Source: Chloroflexi bacterium CFX6 (GTDB lineage: Bacteria; Chloroflexota; Anaerolineae; Anaerolineales; Villigracilaceae). From it: DNA of 38,372 nt. Both the position numbers and the translations under genes were made by a program. Position 1 is the first letter of the stretch; each line of letters starts with the position of its first letter. The DNA lies in the NCBI GenBank assembly GCA_030263595.1, contig SZPG01000064.1, positions 1 through 38,372 of the forward strand, in the 5' to 3' direction. Under the pieces are notes generated by a model. It did no database searches, was not told the origin of the DNA, and saw nothing but the letters and a program-made list of their open reading frames with translations. Below, one piece after another: positions 30,997 through 38,372 of the stretch.

Positions 30997-32877
30997 GTGA
31001 ATTCGAGAAACCAATCGTTTATTGTGACTTTTCTGTTGATCGTGGCGGTGGTTACCATGGTGGTGACGATGGTGCGGAACCAGTCGTCCACGAGCCAGCC
31101 GCTCACGATCAATGAACTCGCGCAGGACATTCAATCGGGCAAGATCGCGCGCGTCGTCATCGAGAACGACGGCAGTTTGCGCGTGATCTATAAGACCGGC
31201 ACCGAAAGCGAGACTCAGACCGGGGTGGAGGCGTACAAGGAATCCGATTCGACGCTCGTCGAGCAGCTGCTCAGGCTGGGCGTGAGCCCGGATAAACTCT
31301 CCGCGGAAAACGTGAAGATCGAGGTCGAGGCGCCGTCCGTCTGGTCCGGATTCCTGGGCGGCTTTCTGGTCTACCTGTTGCCGGTCCTGTTGATGTTGGG
31401 CGTGTTCTGGTTCATCTTCCGCCAGGCGCAGGGGTCGAACAACGCGGCGATGTCGTTCGGAAAATCGCGCGCCCGCATGTTCAGCGGCGAACATCCCACC
31501 GTGACCTTCCAGGACGTGGCGGGAGCGGACGAATCCAAGCAGGAACTTGCGGAGGTCGTCGAGTTTCTCAAGGAGCCGCAAAAGTTCATCCAGTTGGGCG
31601 CAAGGATTCCCAAAGGCGTTTTGCTGGTGGGTCCTCCCGGCACGGGCAAGACCCTTCTGGCAAAAGCCGTTTCCGGTGAAGCCGGGGTGCCGTTCTTCTC
31701 CATCTCCGGCTCGGAATTTGTCGAAATGTTCGTGGGTGTGGGCGCCAGCCGCGTGCGCGACCTGTTCGACCAGGCAAAGCGACATTCGCCCTGCATTGTT
31801 TTTGTGGATGAGATTGATGCGGTCGGTCGTCAGCGCGGCGCGGGGTTGGGCGGCTCACACGACGAACGCGAACAAACCCTCAACCAGATGCTCGTCGAAA
31901 TGGACGGCTTCGATACCGACACCAACGTCATCATCATCGCCGCGACCAACCGTCCCGACATCCTCGATCCGGCGCTCCTGCGTCCCGGACGCTTCGACCG
32001 CCGCGTGACGCTGGATCGTCCCGACATGAAGGGACGCGAAGCGATCCTCAAAGTCCACATCAAGGGCAAACCCCTCGAACCGAACGTTGACCTGGCTTCG
32101 TTGGCGCGCGGCACGCCGGGCTTCGTCGGCGCGGACCTGGAGAATCTGGTCAACGAAAGCGCCATCCTCGCCGCCCGCCGCAACAAAAAATCCATTGGAC
32201 AGTCGGAACTCGAAGAGGCAATCGAGCGCGTCGTGATGGGACCCGAACGCAAGTCCCGCTTGATCTCGGACGAAGAGAAGCGCATCATTGCCTACCATGA
32301 GGCTGGTCACGCCGTAGTGGGCAACGCCATCCCCGAAGCGGATCCCGTCCAAAAAGTGACCATCGTCGGTCGCGGTCAGGCTGGCGGTCTGACCTGGTTC
32401 CGCCCCGATGAAGATCGCCTGCTCTACTCGCGCAAGAAACTGCTTGCCAACCTTGCCTACATGCTCGGCGGGCGCGTTGCCGAGGAACTGGTCTTCGACG
32501 ACATCACCTCCGGCGCGTCGAACGATATCGAGCAGGTGACGCGCCTCGCGCGCAGCATGGTCACGCGGTTGGGCATGAGCGGCGAACTGGGTCCCATGAT
32601 GTACGGTCAGAAGGAGGAGTTGATCTTCCTCGGGCGCGAGATCTCGGAACAGCGCGATTACTCCGAAGCCGTCGCCCAGCAGATTGACGCCGAAGTCCGC
32701 AAAATTGTGGATGAATCGTACAAACTGGCGAAGAAACTGCTTGTGAAATACCGTAAACAATTGGACGCCGTCGCGCAGAGACTGCTCGAAGTCGAGACCC
32801 TGACGCGCGATGAGTTCGAAGCGATCTTCCCGCCGCCCATTCCCAAACGAAGCGGCACGCCGCAGATTGCGGGGTAG
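30997..32877 (+). CDS. ftsH: ATP-dependent zinc metalloprotease FtsH
   Basis: A 626-residue membrane-bound AAA+ protease of normal length, starting at GTG. Helix 1 is at about 8-26 and helix 2 at about 112-137, with a small outer domain between ([30 protein letters not shown]). The AAA module follows with Walker A GPPGTGKT (212-219), Walker [11 protein letters not shown], and RPGRFDRR as arginine finger region. The metalloprotease part has HEAGH (434-438) and a C-terminal helical domain. It degrades misfolded membrane proteins and regulatory proteins. It stands alone and ends 60 nt before a terminator shared with fadD. Confidence 0.97.
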   Translation: MNSRNQSFIVTFLLIVAVVTMVVTMVRNQSSTSQPLTINELAQDIQSGKIARVVIENDGSLRVIYKTGTESETQTGVEAYKESDSTLVEQLLRLGVSPDKLSAENVKIEVEAPSVWSGFLGGFLVYLLPVLLMLGVFWFIFRQAQGSNNAAMSFGKSRARMFSGEHPTVTFQDVAGADESKQELAEVVEFLKEPQKFIQLGARIPKGVLLVGPPGTGKTLLAKAVSGEAGVPFFSISGSEFVEMFVGVGASRVRDLFDQAKRHSPCIVFVDEIDAVGRQRGAGLGGSHDEREQTLNQMLVEMDGFDTDTNVIIIAATNRPDILDPALLRPGRFDRRVTLDRPDMKGREAILKVHIKGKPLEPNVDLASLARGTPGFVGADLENLVNESAILAARRNKKSIGQSELEEAIERVVMGPERKSRLISDEEKRIIAYHEAGHAVVGNAIPEADPVQKVTIVGRGQAGGLTWFRPDEDRLLYSRKKLLANLAYMLGGRVAEELVFDDITSGASNDIEQVTRLARSMVTRLGMSGELGPMMYGQKEELIFLGREISEQRDYSEAVAQQIDAEVRKIVDESYKLAKKLLVKYRKQLDAVAQRLLEVETLTRDEFEAIFPPPIPKRSGTPQIAG

Positions 32878-32936
32878 GCGATACAGGTATAGAAGTACAC
32901 AAGTACACAAGTAAAAAAGCGGATCAGGACAGAACG

Positions 32937-32970
32937 AAAAAGAGCCTCTGATAAAACAGAAGGCTCTTTT
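32937..32970. terminator. Terminator between convergent ftsH and fadD
   Basis: AAAGAGCC-TCTG pairs with CAGA-A-GGCTCTTT (one bulge) around ATAAAA. A-rich on the left and T-rich on the right, it can work in both directions. Confidence 0.75.
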
Positions 32971-33014
32971 CTTTTGTGTGCCTGTCTATCTGTGCGCTTG
33001 TCTCACTGCCTGCA

Positions 33015-34718
33015 TCACGCATTCGCTTCCTTATGCTGCCTCACCAGTTCGCGCCGCAGGATCTTTCCAACGGTCGTCTTGGGCAACTCGGTCCTGAACT
33101 CGTAATGCGTCGGGACTTTGTATGCAGCCAGCCTTTCCTTGCAGAACGCCTTGATCTCCTCCTCGGTGGCGGTTTCGCCCGGCTTCAACACGATCCATGC
33201 CTTGACCGTCTCGCCGCGATACGGGTCCGGGATGCCCGCCACACCCGCCTCCAGGATCTTCGGATATTGGGCGAGCGCCTCCTCCACTTCGCGGGGCCAA
33301 ACTTGATAGCCGCCCGGCTTGATGAGTTCCTTCTTGCGGTCAACGATGTAGAAGTAACCGTCCTCGTCCATGCGGGCGATGTCGCCGGTGAACAGCCAGG
33401 TTCGGCCGCCCTTGAGTTTGCGCAGGGTGTTGGCGGTTTCCGTGGGCATGTTGTGATAACCCTTCATCACGTTCGGACTGTTGATGACCAGTTCGCCGAC
33501 CTCGCCGACCTGCAATTCGGTCTCGCCGTCGTCAAGACTGATGATCTTGCAATCCACGTTGGGCAGGGGCAGACCGATGGAGCCGGTGCGGTTCTCGCCA
33601 AGCAGCGGGTTGCAATGCGTGGCGGTCGGCGCCTCCGAAAGACCAAAGCCCTCGAAGACGACACCTCCGCTTAACTTCTCGAACTTCTCCTTGGTCTCGC
33701 GCAGCAAAGGAGCCGAACCCGAGATACAGGCTTTGATGGAGGACAGGTCGTACTTCCCCGCGATCACGTCCGGGTGGTTGTTGAGCGCGTTGTACAGCGT
33801 CGGCACGCCGGGGAAGATGGTCGGCTTGTATTTGTTGATATTCTCCAGGACGTCGTGCAGGTCGCGCACGTTGGGGATCATCACCATGCTGGCGCCCGCT
33901 GCCATGGCAAAGTGCATGCCAGCCACCATGCCATAGACATGGAACAACGGGATGCCCATCAGCACGATCTCCTGTCCCTCCGCGATATTGACCATCCAGT
34001 TCTTGATCTGCAGCGTATTGGCGACCACGTTGTAATGGGTCGCCACGGCGCCCTTCGAGACCCCCGTCGTCCCGCCCGAGTATTGGAACAAAGCCGTATC
34101 GTCAGGACCAATTTCCAGTTTGGGTCGAGGCGCCCCCTTGTATTTGGCGAGCAGGTCCTGGAACCAGATGTCGCCGTCACGCAAGCCTCCCTCGATGCGG
34201 AATCCACCTTTCTTTTCGCGCGCCAGCGTGAACAGAATACGCAGGACGGGCGGCAGGGTCTCCTTGAGATTCGTCACGATCATCTTTTTGATCTTCGTGT
34301 TCGGCTGCGCCTTCTTGATCGTGTTGTAGAAGTTCGTCATCACGAACATGTACTCGATGCCCGCGTCGCTCGCCTGGTATTCGATCTCCGGCGGCGTATA
34401 CAGCGGATTGGTCGCCACCACCACGCCGCCCGCCTTGAGGATGCCGAAATACGTCATCACAAACTGCGGCGTGTTCGGCATGAAGATACCCACCCGGTCA
34501 CCCTTCTTCACGCCCATGTCCACCAGCGCGGCGGCGATGCTGTCCGAAAGCGCGTTCACCTCCCGGTATGTAATGACCGCGCCTTTAAAGATCGTACAGG
34601 CGCGGTCGGGATATTTGCGGGCGGACTCCTCCAGAAAATGGAACAGCGGCACGTTCGGGATGTCGAGAGTATGCGGTACCCCTTTGTCGTACCTGGCAAG
34701 CCACGGTTTCTCGTTCAT
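33015..34718 (-). CDS. Long-chain acyl-CoA ligase (FadD-like)
   Basis: A 567-residue AMP-forming ligase that activates fatty acids with ATP and CoA at the inner membrane side. Motifs are in order: YSGGTTGVSKGA (P-loop, from residue 213), PLFHVYGM, GFGLSEAPTATHCNP, TGDIARMDEDGYFYIVDRKKELI, and PKTTVGKILRREL with the catalytic Lys552. Length and order are those of long-chain acyl-CoA synthetases. The ATG at 34718 has GAGGAGG upstream. It has its own strong promoter, overlapping the miaA end, so it is not merely read through from miaA. Confidence 0.93.
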   Translation of the reverse strand: MNEKPWLARYDKGVPHTLDIPNVPLFHFLEESARKYPDRACTIFKGAVITYREVNALSDSIAAALVDMGVKKGDRVGIFMPNTPQFVMTYFGILKAGGVVVATNPLYTPPEIEYQASDAGIEYMFVMTNFYNTIKKAQPNTKIKKMIVTNLKETLPPVLRILFTLAREKKGGFRIEGGLRDGDIWFQDLLAKYKGAPRPKLEIGPDDTALFQYSGGTTGVSKGAVATHYNVVANTLQIKNWMVNIAEGQEIVLMGIPLFHVYGMVAGMHFAMAAGASMVMIPNVRDLHDVLENINKYKPTIFPGVPTLYNALNNHPDVIAGKYDLSSIKACISGSAPLLRETKEKFEKLSGGVVFEGFGLSEAPTATHCNPLLGENRTGSIGLPLPNVDCKIISLDDGETELQVGEVGELVINSPNVMKGYHNMPTETANTLRKLKGGRTWLFTGDIARMDEDGYFYIVDRKKELIKPGGYQVWPREVEEALAQYPKILEAGVAGIPDPYRGETVKAWIVLKPGETATEEEIKAFCKERLAAYKVPTHYEFRTELPKTTVGKILRRELVRQHKEANA

Positions 34719-34747
34719 CGTGATACCTCCTCGTTTGGGATGTTTTC

Positions 34748-34776
34748 AGTATATACAAACCAAATTCAAAAGTCAA
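34748..34776 (-). promoter_or_regulatory. Housekeeping-type promoter of the acyl-CoA ligase gene
   Basis: TTGACT (34771-34776), a 17-nt spacer and TATACT (34748-34753) on the minus strand form the best full promoter in the window. The -35 box lies inside the last codons of miaA. Confidence 0.75.
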
Positions 34777-35689
34777 CCGACCGTCGGATGGTTTTCTCGA
34801 TTTTATCACCGACTCCATCTTCGACCTTGAACCACGCGATCTTCGGATCGGACTCCCTGAACCAATTCGCCTGCCGGCGGACAAAGACCCTCGTCCCGCG
34901 TCGCATCCGGACCTTTGCCTGCTCCTCCGTCAATTCGCCTTGTATCACGCCGACACATTCCCTGTACCCGATCGCGGACATCGTCGGCAGGGAGGGGGAA
35001 TAGCCCTTATCCAACAGACCTTTCACTTCATCCAGGAATCCATTCGCAAACATGGACTCGATGCGCGCATCCACGCGGCGATACAACTCCTCGCGCGGAC
35101 GCGTCAACCCGATCGTCACGAGGCGATAAGGCGAGTCACCCTGTCCGCGTTGCGCGGAGAATTTTTTCCCGGTGCTCAAAATCACTTCCAGCGCGCGGAT
35201 GGTGCGGCGGACATTGCGCGGGTCAATCCCCTCCGCGGCTTCTGGATCGAGGCTTTTGAGTTTCTCGTATAGCCAGTTTATCCCTCTTTCCACTTTCCAC
35301 TTTTCCAATTCCCCCCTCAACTCCTCGTTTGGAGGGACCTCCGGCGGACTCCATCCCTCCGTCACCGCGCGGACGTATTGCCCGGTGCCTCCGACCAGAA
35401 ACGGCAATTTGTTTCGTGTACGAATATCCGCGATTGCCTCCCGCGCCTTCTGCTGAAAGACCGCAAGGCTGAGCGTTTCATCCGGGTCTGCGATGTCAAT
35501 CAAGTGATGCGGCGCACGCGCCCGTTCTTCACGCGTGGGCTTTGCCGTCCCAATATCCATCCCGCGATAGAAGAGACGCGAATCCGCCGAGACGATCTCA
35601 CCGTTCAACCGCTCCGCAAGTTGAATGGCGATCTCCGTCTTGCCAACAGCGGTGGGACCGACAATGAGGATGAGTGGTGGTTTGGTCAT
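34766..35689 (-). CDS. miaA: tRNA dimethylallyltransferase
   Basis: A 307-residue MiaA that adds a dimethylallyl group to A37 of tRNAs reading UNN codons. Hallmarks: GPTAVGKTEIAIQLAE (P-loop), SADSRLFYRGMDIGTAKP, HHLIDIADPDE, VGGTGQYVRAVTEG, GIDPRNVRRTIRALEV, MSAIGYREC, RRGTRVFVRRQANWFR. The ATG at 35689 (MTKPPLILIVG) is the family start; a start nine codons earlier falls in the terminator hairpin. The ribosome site is weak. A purine-rich stretch (35279-35310, LEKWKVERG) resembles the minisatellite unit at 8711-8804, but the protein length there is normal. The gene follows the MntA-HepT operon terminator. Confidence 0.96.
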   Translation of the reverse strand: MTKPPLILIVGPTAVGKTEIAIQLAERLNGEIVSADSRLFYRGMDIGTAKPTREERARAPHHLIDIADPDETLSLAVFQQKAREAIADIRTRNKLPFLVGGTGQYVRAVTEGWSPPEVPPNEELRGELEKWKVERGINWLYEKLKSLDPEAAEGIDPRNVRRTIRALEVILSTGKKFSAQRGQGDSPYRLVTIGLTRPREELYRRVDARIESMFANGFLDEVKGLLDKGYSPSLPTMSAIGYRECVGVIQGELTEEQAKVRMRRGTRVFVRRQANWFRESDPKIAWFKVEDGVGDKIEKTIRRSVDF

Positions 35690-35702
35690 TGTGTGAAAAC
35701 GA

Positions 35703-35729
35703 AAAACCCGCTTCAATCGAAAACGGGTT
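35703..35729 (-). terminator. Rho-independent terminator of the mntA-hepT operon
   Basis: On the minus strand AACCCG pairs with CGGGTT with an inner TTC/GAA stem, followed by TTTCGTTTT, just upstream of the miaA start. Confidence 0.65.
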
Positions 35730-35731
35730 CC

Positions 35732-36076
35732 TTATATTTCATCTTCTTTCGGGATAAGAGGTTCTATTAATTCGATTAACTTTGGGAGGTCCTTGTGAAT
35801 GGTATCCCAGACTGCACCGAAATCTATCCGGAAATATTCGTGAATGAGGCGATTGCGCAATCCAACCATTTCCCGCCAGGGAATGTCCGAATGTGTTTTG
35901 CGAAAACTCTTTGAAATTCTGGCAGATGCTTCACCGATGATTTCCAAAGGGCGCATTACAGCGTTTTGAATGATCTCGCTCTCCTCAAACTCTTTTCGGT
36001 CTATTCCCTCCACGAACTTTAGCGCTTTCTTCGCCGCTATGAGGATATCGAGCAGGTAAGTTTCATCGCGCCGCAT
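35732..36076 (-). CDS. hepT: HepT-type HEPN ribonuclease toxin
   Basis: A 114-residue HepT/DUF86 protein. It is all helical and carries the ribonuclease motif RX4HXY at GLRNRLIHEYF (R74, H79, Y81). Other marks are RRDETYLLDILIAAKKALKFVEG at the start and QNAVMRPLEIIGEASARIS. In the known MntA-HepT system HepT is an RNase toxin that is blocked when MntA transfers AMP to the Tyr of this motif. The ATG at 36076 overlaps the mntA end by 14 nt, so translation is coupled. All key residues are intact, unlike the chimera at 16144-16554. Confidence 0.92.
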   Translation of the reverse strand: MRRDETYLLDILIAAKKALKFVEGIDRKEFEESEIIQNAVMRPLEIIGEASARISKSFRKTHSDIPWREMVGLRNRLIHEYFRIDFGAVWDTIHKDLPKLIELIEPLIPKEDEI

Positions 36077-36401
36077 AGATGACCTTTGTGTTGCTCAAAA
36101 TGTTTTTGCGGCGGATGTAGTTTTCGCTTTTCTCAATGGCGCGGCGCTCCACCAAATCCACTTCCCGCCCAAAGATTTCTTTCAACTCGTTTTGCATTCG
36201 AACCAGGTCGAACAGACTGACTTTTGCCTCTGGACTGAAAGAAACCAGTAGGTCAATATCGCTGTCGGGACGAAAATCCTCCCGAAGAACGGAGCCGAAG
36301 AACGCCAACTCCGAAATTTTCCAGCGTTGGCAGAACTCCGCCAGTTTTTTTCTAGGGATGGGTACGTTGATTTTTCTGTCGGTCAGGGTTGACGTGGTCA
36401 T
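36063..36401 (-). CDS. mntA: MntA-type nucleotidyltransferase antitoxin
   Basis: A 112-residue minimal nucleotidyltransferase. The GSX10DXD motif is complete (G36-S37, D48, D50: FFGSVLREDFRPDSDIDLLV) and the third acid D82 is in REVDLVER. In the known systems MntA transfers AMP to Tyr of HepT and so neutralises it. The ATG at 36401 lies 8 nt behind a TATAAT box, so the message is likely leaderless. hepT follows with a 14-nt overlap. The pair is free-standing between the yraN pseudogene and miaA. Confidence 0.92.
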   Translation of the reverse strand: MTTSTLTDRKINVPIPRKKLAEFCQRWKISELAFFGSVLREDFRPDSDIDLLVSFSPEAKVSLFDLVRMQNELKEIFGREVDLVERRAIEKSENYIRRKNILSNTKVIYAAR

Positions 36402-36409
36402 TCCGCGTA

Positions 36410-36415
36410 ATTATA
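36410..36415 (-). promoter_or_regulatory. -10 box of mntA giving a probable leaderless transcript
   Basis: TATAAT on the minus strand ends 8 nt before the ATG at 36401, too close for a transcribed ribosome site. Confidence 0.6.
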
Positions 36416-36430
36416 CACTCGATGGAATTT

Positions 36431-36782
36431 CTACATCGCATTCTCGAAATGAGTGATCTTTGGTGTTGACCCCGGTTTCCCTTCCACTGATACCACGTCA
36501 ATCTGCCAGTGATCAATTTCGTGCTCCGCCGCGTAATGCTCGGCGCAGGCGATCATGTGCTCGCGCTTCCGAGGCGTAATGGATTCCTCCGGCAAGCCCA
36601 TCGTATTCGATGTCCGCGTTTTGACTTCGACGAAGATGATCGTGTCGCCTTGTTTGGCGACGATGTCAATCTCCCCATACGGCGTGCGGACATTGCGTTC
36701 AAGCACCTCAACGCGAAACGAGATGCTCCACTGCTACCTGCTCGCCCCATTTGCCGATCTTTTGGTTATGGGTCTTCGGCAC
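36431..36782 (-). pseudogene. yraN: UPF0102 (YraN) endonuclease-like gene with a frameshift
   Basis: From GTG 36782 the frame reads MPKTHNQKIGKWGEQVAVEHLVSR, the usual YraN start (GxWGExxAxxxL), then stops at 36708. Two nucleotides further, in another frame, it continues VLERNVRTPYGEIDIVAKQGDTIIFVEVKTR...TPRKREHMIACAEHY...HWQIDVVSV, the complete core with the catalytic GEID and EVK residues. Relatives read LVSRGFEVLERN at the join. A loss of 5 nt (for example CGGGT) would explain the break. The GTG overlaps the TPR gene by 17 nt. A sequencing error of 1-2 nt is an alternative. A short protein from the GTG at 36706 would lack the N-terminal helix. Confidence 0.75.
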
Positions 36783-38372
36783 CTTCGGCTGCCTTCCTCA
36801 CGTCCTTCAACATCTCCCCGCCTTCGCATTTCGTCAGCTCATCGAACAGACGCAATGTTGCTTTCACAATCCCTGCATGTGGCGCAATCTTCCGCGCCTT
36901 GCGGAATGTGTCTATCGCGTCTGTAAGGATAGGGCTTGCCCCTATCCCTGCCCCTATCCCTGCCCCTGGATGACCGTGAAGGTCATCCCTACATAATGCC
37001 AACCCGCAGGACGCCAACCCCTTCGCATCCAGCGCGGTGTAATACTCCGCCGTCTTGGACAGGATCTCATCCGCCTGCCCGATCGCGCGGACGAAGGCTC
37101 CCCGTGCGGTGACAACATCCCCCTGCCGCAAGGCGATGATTCCGTGCAGAATGGTTGCATTGTAATTATTTTCTAGCACATTACATTGAAGCGCGGCTTC
37201 GATGGTGGCGCGGGCATTGACTAAATCATTTTGGTGCAAATAAACCTCTGCCAATCCACAACGAGAACCTAATTGTGCATAGGGCAATGAAATTTCGTCT
37301 GCAATTTTAATGGCTTGAAGATAGCATTCTTTGGCTTTTTGATTCTTTGCAAGAAAGGACTGTACATCTCCTGCACTTATAAGCATATATATTTCTTGAT
37401 GGCGAGCGCCAATTTCACTCGCAATACTCAACGCTTTTTCAAAATAGTCATAAGCCTTATTAGCATTGCCTAAAGAGAAATTCATGCCTCCCAGATTGCC
37501 AAGGCGAAGGCTTTGACCATTGAGATCATCGATTTCGCGATCAATAACCAATGCTTTTTCATTAAACTCGATGGCTTTGTGGACATCGCCCAAATCCGCG
37601 TAAGCAAGACCAAGATTGCCAAGCCAAGCGGCTTCGTTATTTTGATCTTTTGCTTCTTGTGCGGTTTTTAATGCTTTCTCTTCATATCTTATAAACTCAT
37701 GAATAAATCCAATGGCGCGGCAAGCTAAACCCAAGCGACCATTGCAGAGCATTGCTAAAGTTTTATCTTGAATTTCTTCTAGCGACTTCATGTGCAATTC
37801 AATCATAAGATGATGATGTCCCCATTGGAATAAGCAATCAAAGTCAATCTCAAGTAGCACACTCGCCGCCGTATCATAATCGCCAGCGGCACAGCGCAGG
37901 TCAAACTCCGCCAGTTGCGCGGAAAGGTCTTCCAGTTTTTTCCATTCCGCGCGGGGTTTGCGGGCGGCGGCGAAATAATCTGCTGCGCGTAAAGTTAGGT
38001 CATGTTGGGTAAATGGTAATTGGTAATTAGAGATTGGAGATTGGTCGTCCGTCTCTTGCGATTCATCCGAATCACTAATCTCTAATCTCCAATCTCTAGT
38101 CTCTCCCTGTGGAATCAACCCAAAAGCAAACTCCCGATCCACAGGATGTAAATAAAACCGTCCACTCTCCTTGCGCGCAAAGTGCATGTTCGCCAGCCGT
38201 TGCAAAATCGGCGCGCTGTCCATGGCGGGGATGTGCGGGGCGAGCAGGTAGTCCACGGCGGCGGGGGTCACGGGTCGGTTATAGACCGCCAGCGCCTGCA
38301 TCACCTTTTGCGCGTTCGTGTCCAAACGGTTGAAGGCTTCGCCTACCAGCGCCTCCACCACGTTCTCGGGCA
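36766..38372 (-). CDS. TPR-repeat protein, probable C-terminal part of a STAND/NB-ARC ATPase (5' end outside the window)
   Basis: At least 535 residues, open at the right edge. The first part visible (ENVVEALVGEAFNRLDTNAQKVMQALAVYNRPVTPAAVDYLL...RLANMHFARKESGRFYLHPVDREFAFGLIP) is a winged-helix-like region of the type that follows an NB-ARC/NACHT ATPase. At least eight TPR units follow (for example AAWLGNLGLAYADLGDVHKAIEFNEKALVI and LRLGNLGGMNFSLGNANKAYDYFEKALSI), which bind proteins. STAND proteins with TPRs act as molecular switches, some in defence, but the N-terminus that would decide this is not in the window. Two in-frame repeats lie within the coding sequence (36927-36988 and 38028-38098). 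The frame is intact. TAA ends at 36766. Confidence 0.75.
   Translation of the reverse strand, partial: PENVVEALVGEAFNRLDTNAQKVMQALAVYNRPVTPAAVDYLLAPHIPAMDSAPILQRLANMHFARKESGRFYLHPVDREFAFGLIPQGETRDWRLEISDSDESQETDDQSPISNYQLPFTQHDLTLRAADYFAAARKPRAEWKKLEDLSAQLAEFDLRCAAGDYDTAASVLLEIDFDCLFQWGHHHLMIELHMKSLEEIQDKTLAMLCNGRLGLACRAIGFIHEFIRYEEKALKTAQEAKDQNNEAAWLGNLGLAYADLGDVHKAIEFNEKALVIDREIDDLNGQSLRLGNLGGMNFSLGNANKAYDYFEKALSIASEIGARHQEIYMLISAGDVQSFLAKNQKAKECYLQAIKIADEISLPYAQLGSRCGLAEVYLHQNDLVNARATIEAALQCNVLENNYNATILHGIIALRQGDVVTARGAFVRAIGQADEILSKTAEYYTALDAKGLASCGLALCRDDLHGHPGAGIGAGIGASPILTDAIDTFRKARKIAPHAGIVKATLRLFDELTKCEGGEMLKDVRKAAEGAEDP
36927..36988. repeat. Compound repeat inside the TPR gene
   Basis: GCCCCTATCCCT is repeated twice plus a half copy (36939-36968), preceded by GGATAGGG...CCCTATCC and followed by GGATGACC-GTGAA-GGTCATCC (perfect 8-bp arms). 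It encodes GHPGAGIGAGIGASPIL without breaking the frame. Confidence 0.75.
38028..38098. repeat. Inverted repeat with 15-bp arms inside the TPR gene
   Basis: TAGAGATTGGAGATT (38028-38042) and AATCTCCAATCTCTA (38084-38098) are perfect complements 41 nt apart. The segment encodes TRDWRLEISDSDES...DDQSPISNYQLP, unlike the rest of the protein. It shares its ATTAGAGATTGG style with 3541-3632. Confidence 0.75.

Noticed and set aside
30739..31785. A 477-residue version of the response regulator
   Set aside because: The extra N-terminal part is antisense to ftsH and the receiver domain begins cleanly at the ATG at 30738.
35279..35310. Repeat insertion in miaA similar to the 14-bp minisatellite
   Set aside because: The purine-rich stretch resembles the unit, but the protein aligns to normal MiaA length there, so an insertion is not supported.

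Overview
The window reads as a stretch of chromosome from an Anaerolineae-type member of the Chloroflexota, probably a metagenome-derived genome. This is inferred from style: a moderately high GC content, many lipoproteins with a short LAC/AAC lipobox followed by a Pro/Thr-rich linker, a baseplate-J-like membrane protein next to ruvX and mltG, LysM/M23 envelope proteins, and many small AT-rich or palindromic repeats in spacers and even inside genes. No rRNA, tRNA, CRISPR array or complete prophage is visible.

Layout. 1-2473 (-): 5' part of a large secreted repeat protein (DUF11-like, LysM, ELWxxDGT repeats). 2798-3320 (-): a DUF4160/DUF2442 pair. 3338-3672: a divergent control region with a short Ala-rich leader ORF, a Rho-independent terminator and a competing antiterminator ahead of alaS (3673-6486, +). 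6600-10406 (+): a lipoprotein, the baseplate-J-like protein, ruvX and mltG. 10421-11055: a small toxin-antitoxin cassette between two 25-bp direct repeats, its toxin broken. 11019-27737 is almost entirely minus strand. Read in transcription order it holds livJ-livHMGF (branched-chain amino acid ABC transporter), a lipoprotein, a broken ornithine-cyclodeaminase gene, a MITE-like repeat, an FAD oxidoreductase, cinA, an M14 carboxypeptidase, a fused remnant of a nucleotidyltransferase/HEPN pair, an amidohydrolase fused to a CYTH domain, a membrane protein and two lipoproteins. 27989-30738 (-): a cyclic-nucleotide-binding protein, an M23/LysM peptidase, a DUF192 protein and a response regulator. 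30997-32877 (+): ftsH. 33015-36782 (-): fadD-like acyl-CoA ligase, miaA, a MntA-HepT toxin-antitoxin pair and a frameshifted yraN. The right edge holds the C-terminal part of a TPR protein, probably of a STAND/NB-ARC ATPase (-).

How the genes work together. The liv operon imports branched-chain or related amino acids. The oxidoreductase and (broken) cyclodeaminase downstream suggest a former amino- or imino-acid catabolic set. mltG, the M23/LysM protein and the lipoproteins concern the envelope. alaS, miaA, ruvX and ftsH are housekeeping genes.

Most notable observations: (1) a possible ribosome-mediated attenuator upstream of alaS, with 9 Ala codons among 28 and mutually exclusive hairpins; (2) palindromic repeats inserted in frame into alaS, cinA and the TPR gene; (3) an amidohydrolase-CYTH fusion; (4) four toxin-antitoxin-like loci in different states of decay, one flanked by direct repeats; (5) several start codons 7-8 nt behind a TATAAT box, indicating leaderless transcripts; (6) a long structured leader ahead of livJ.
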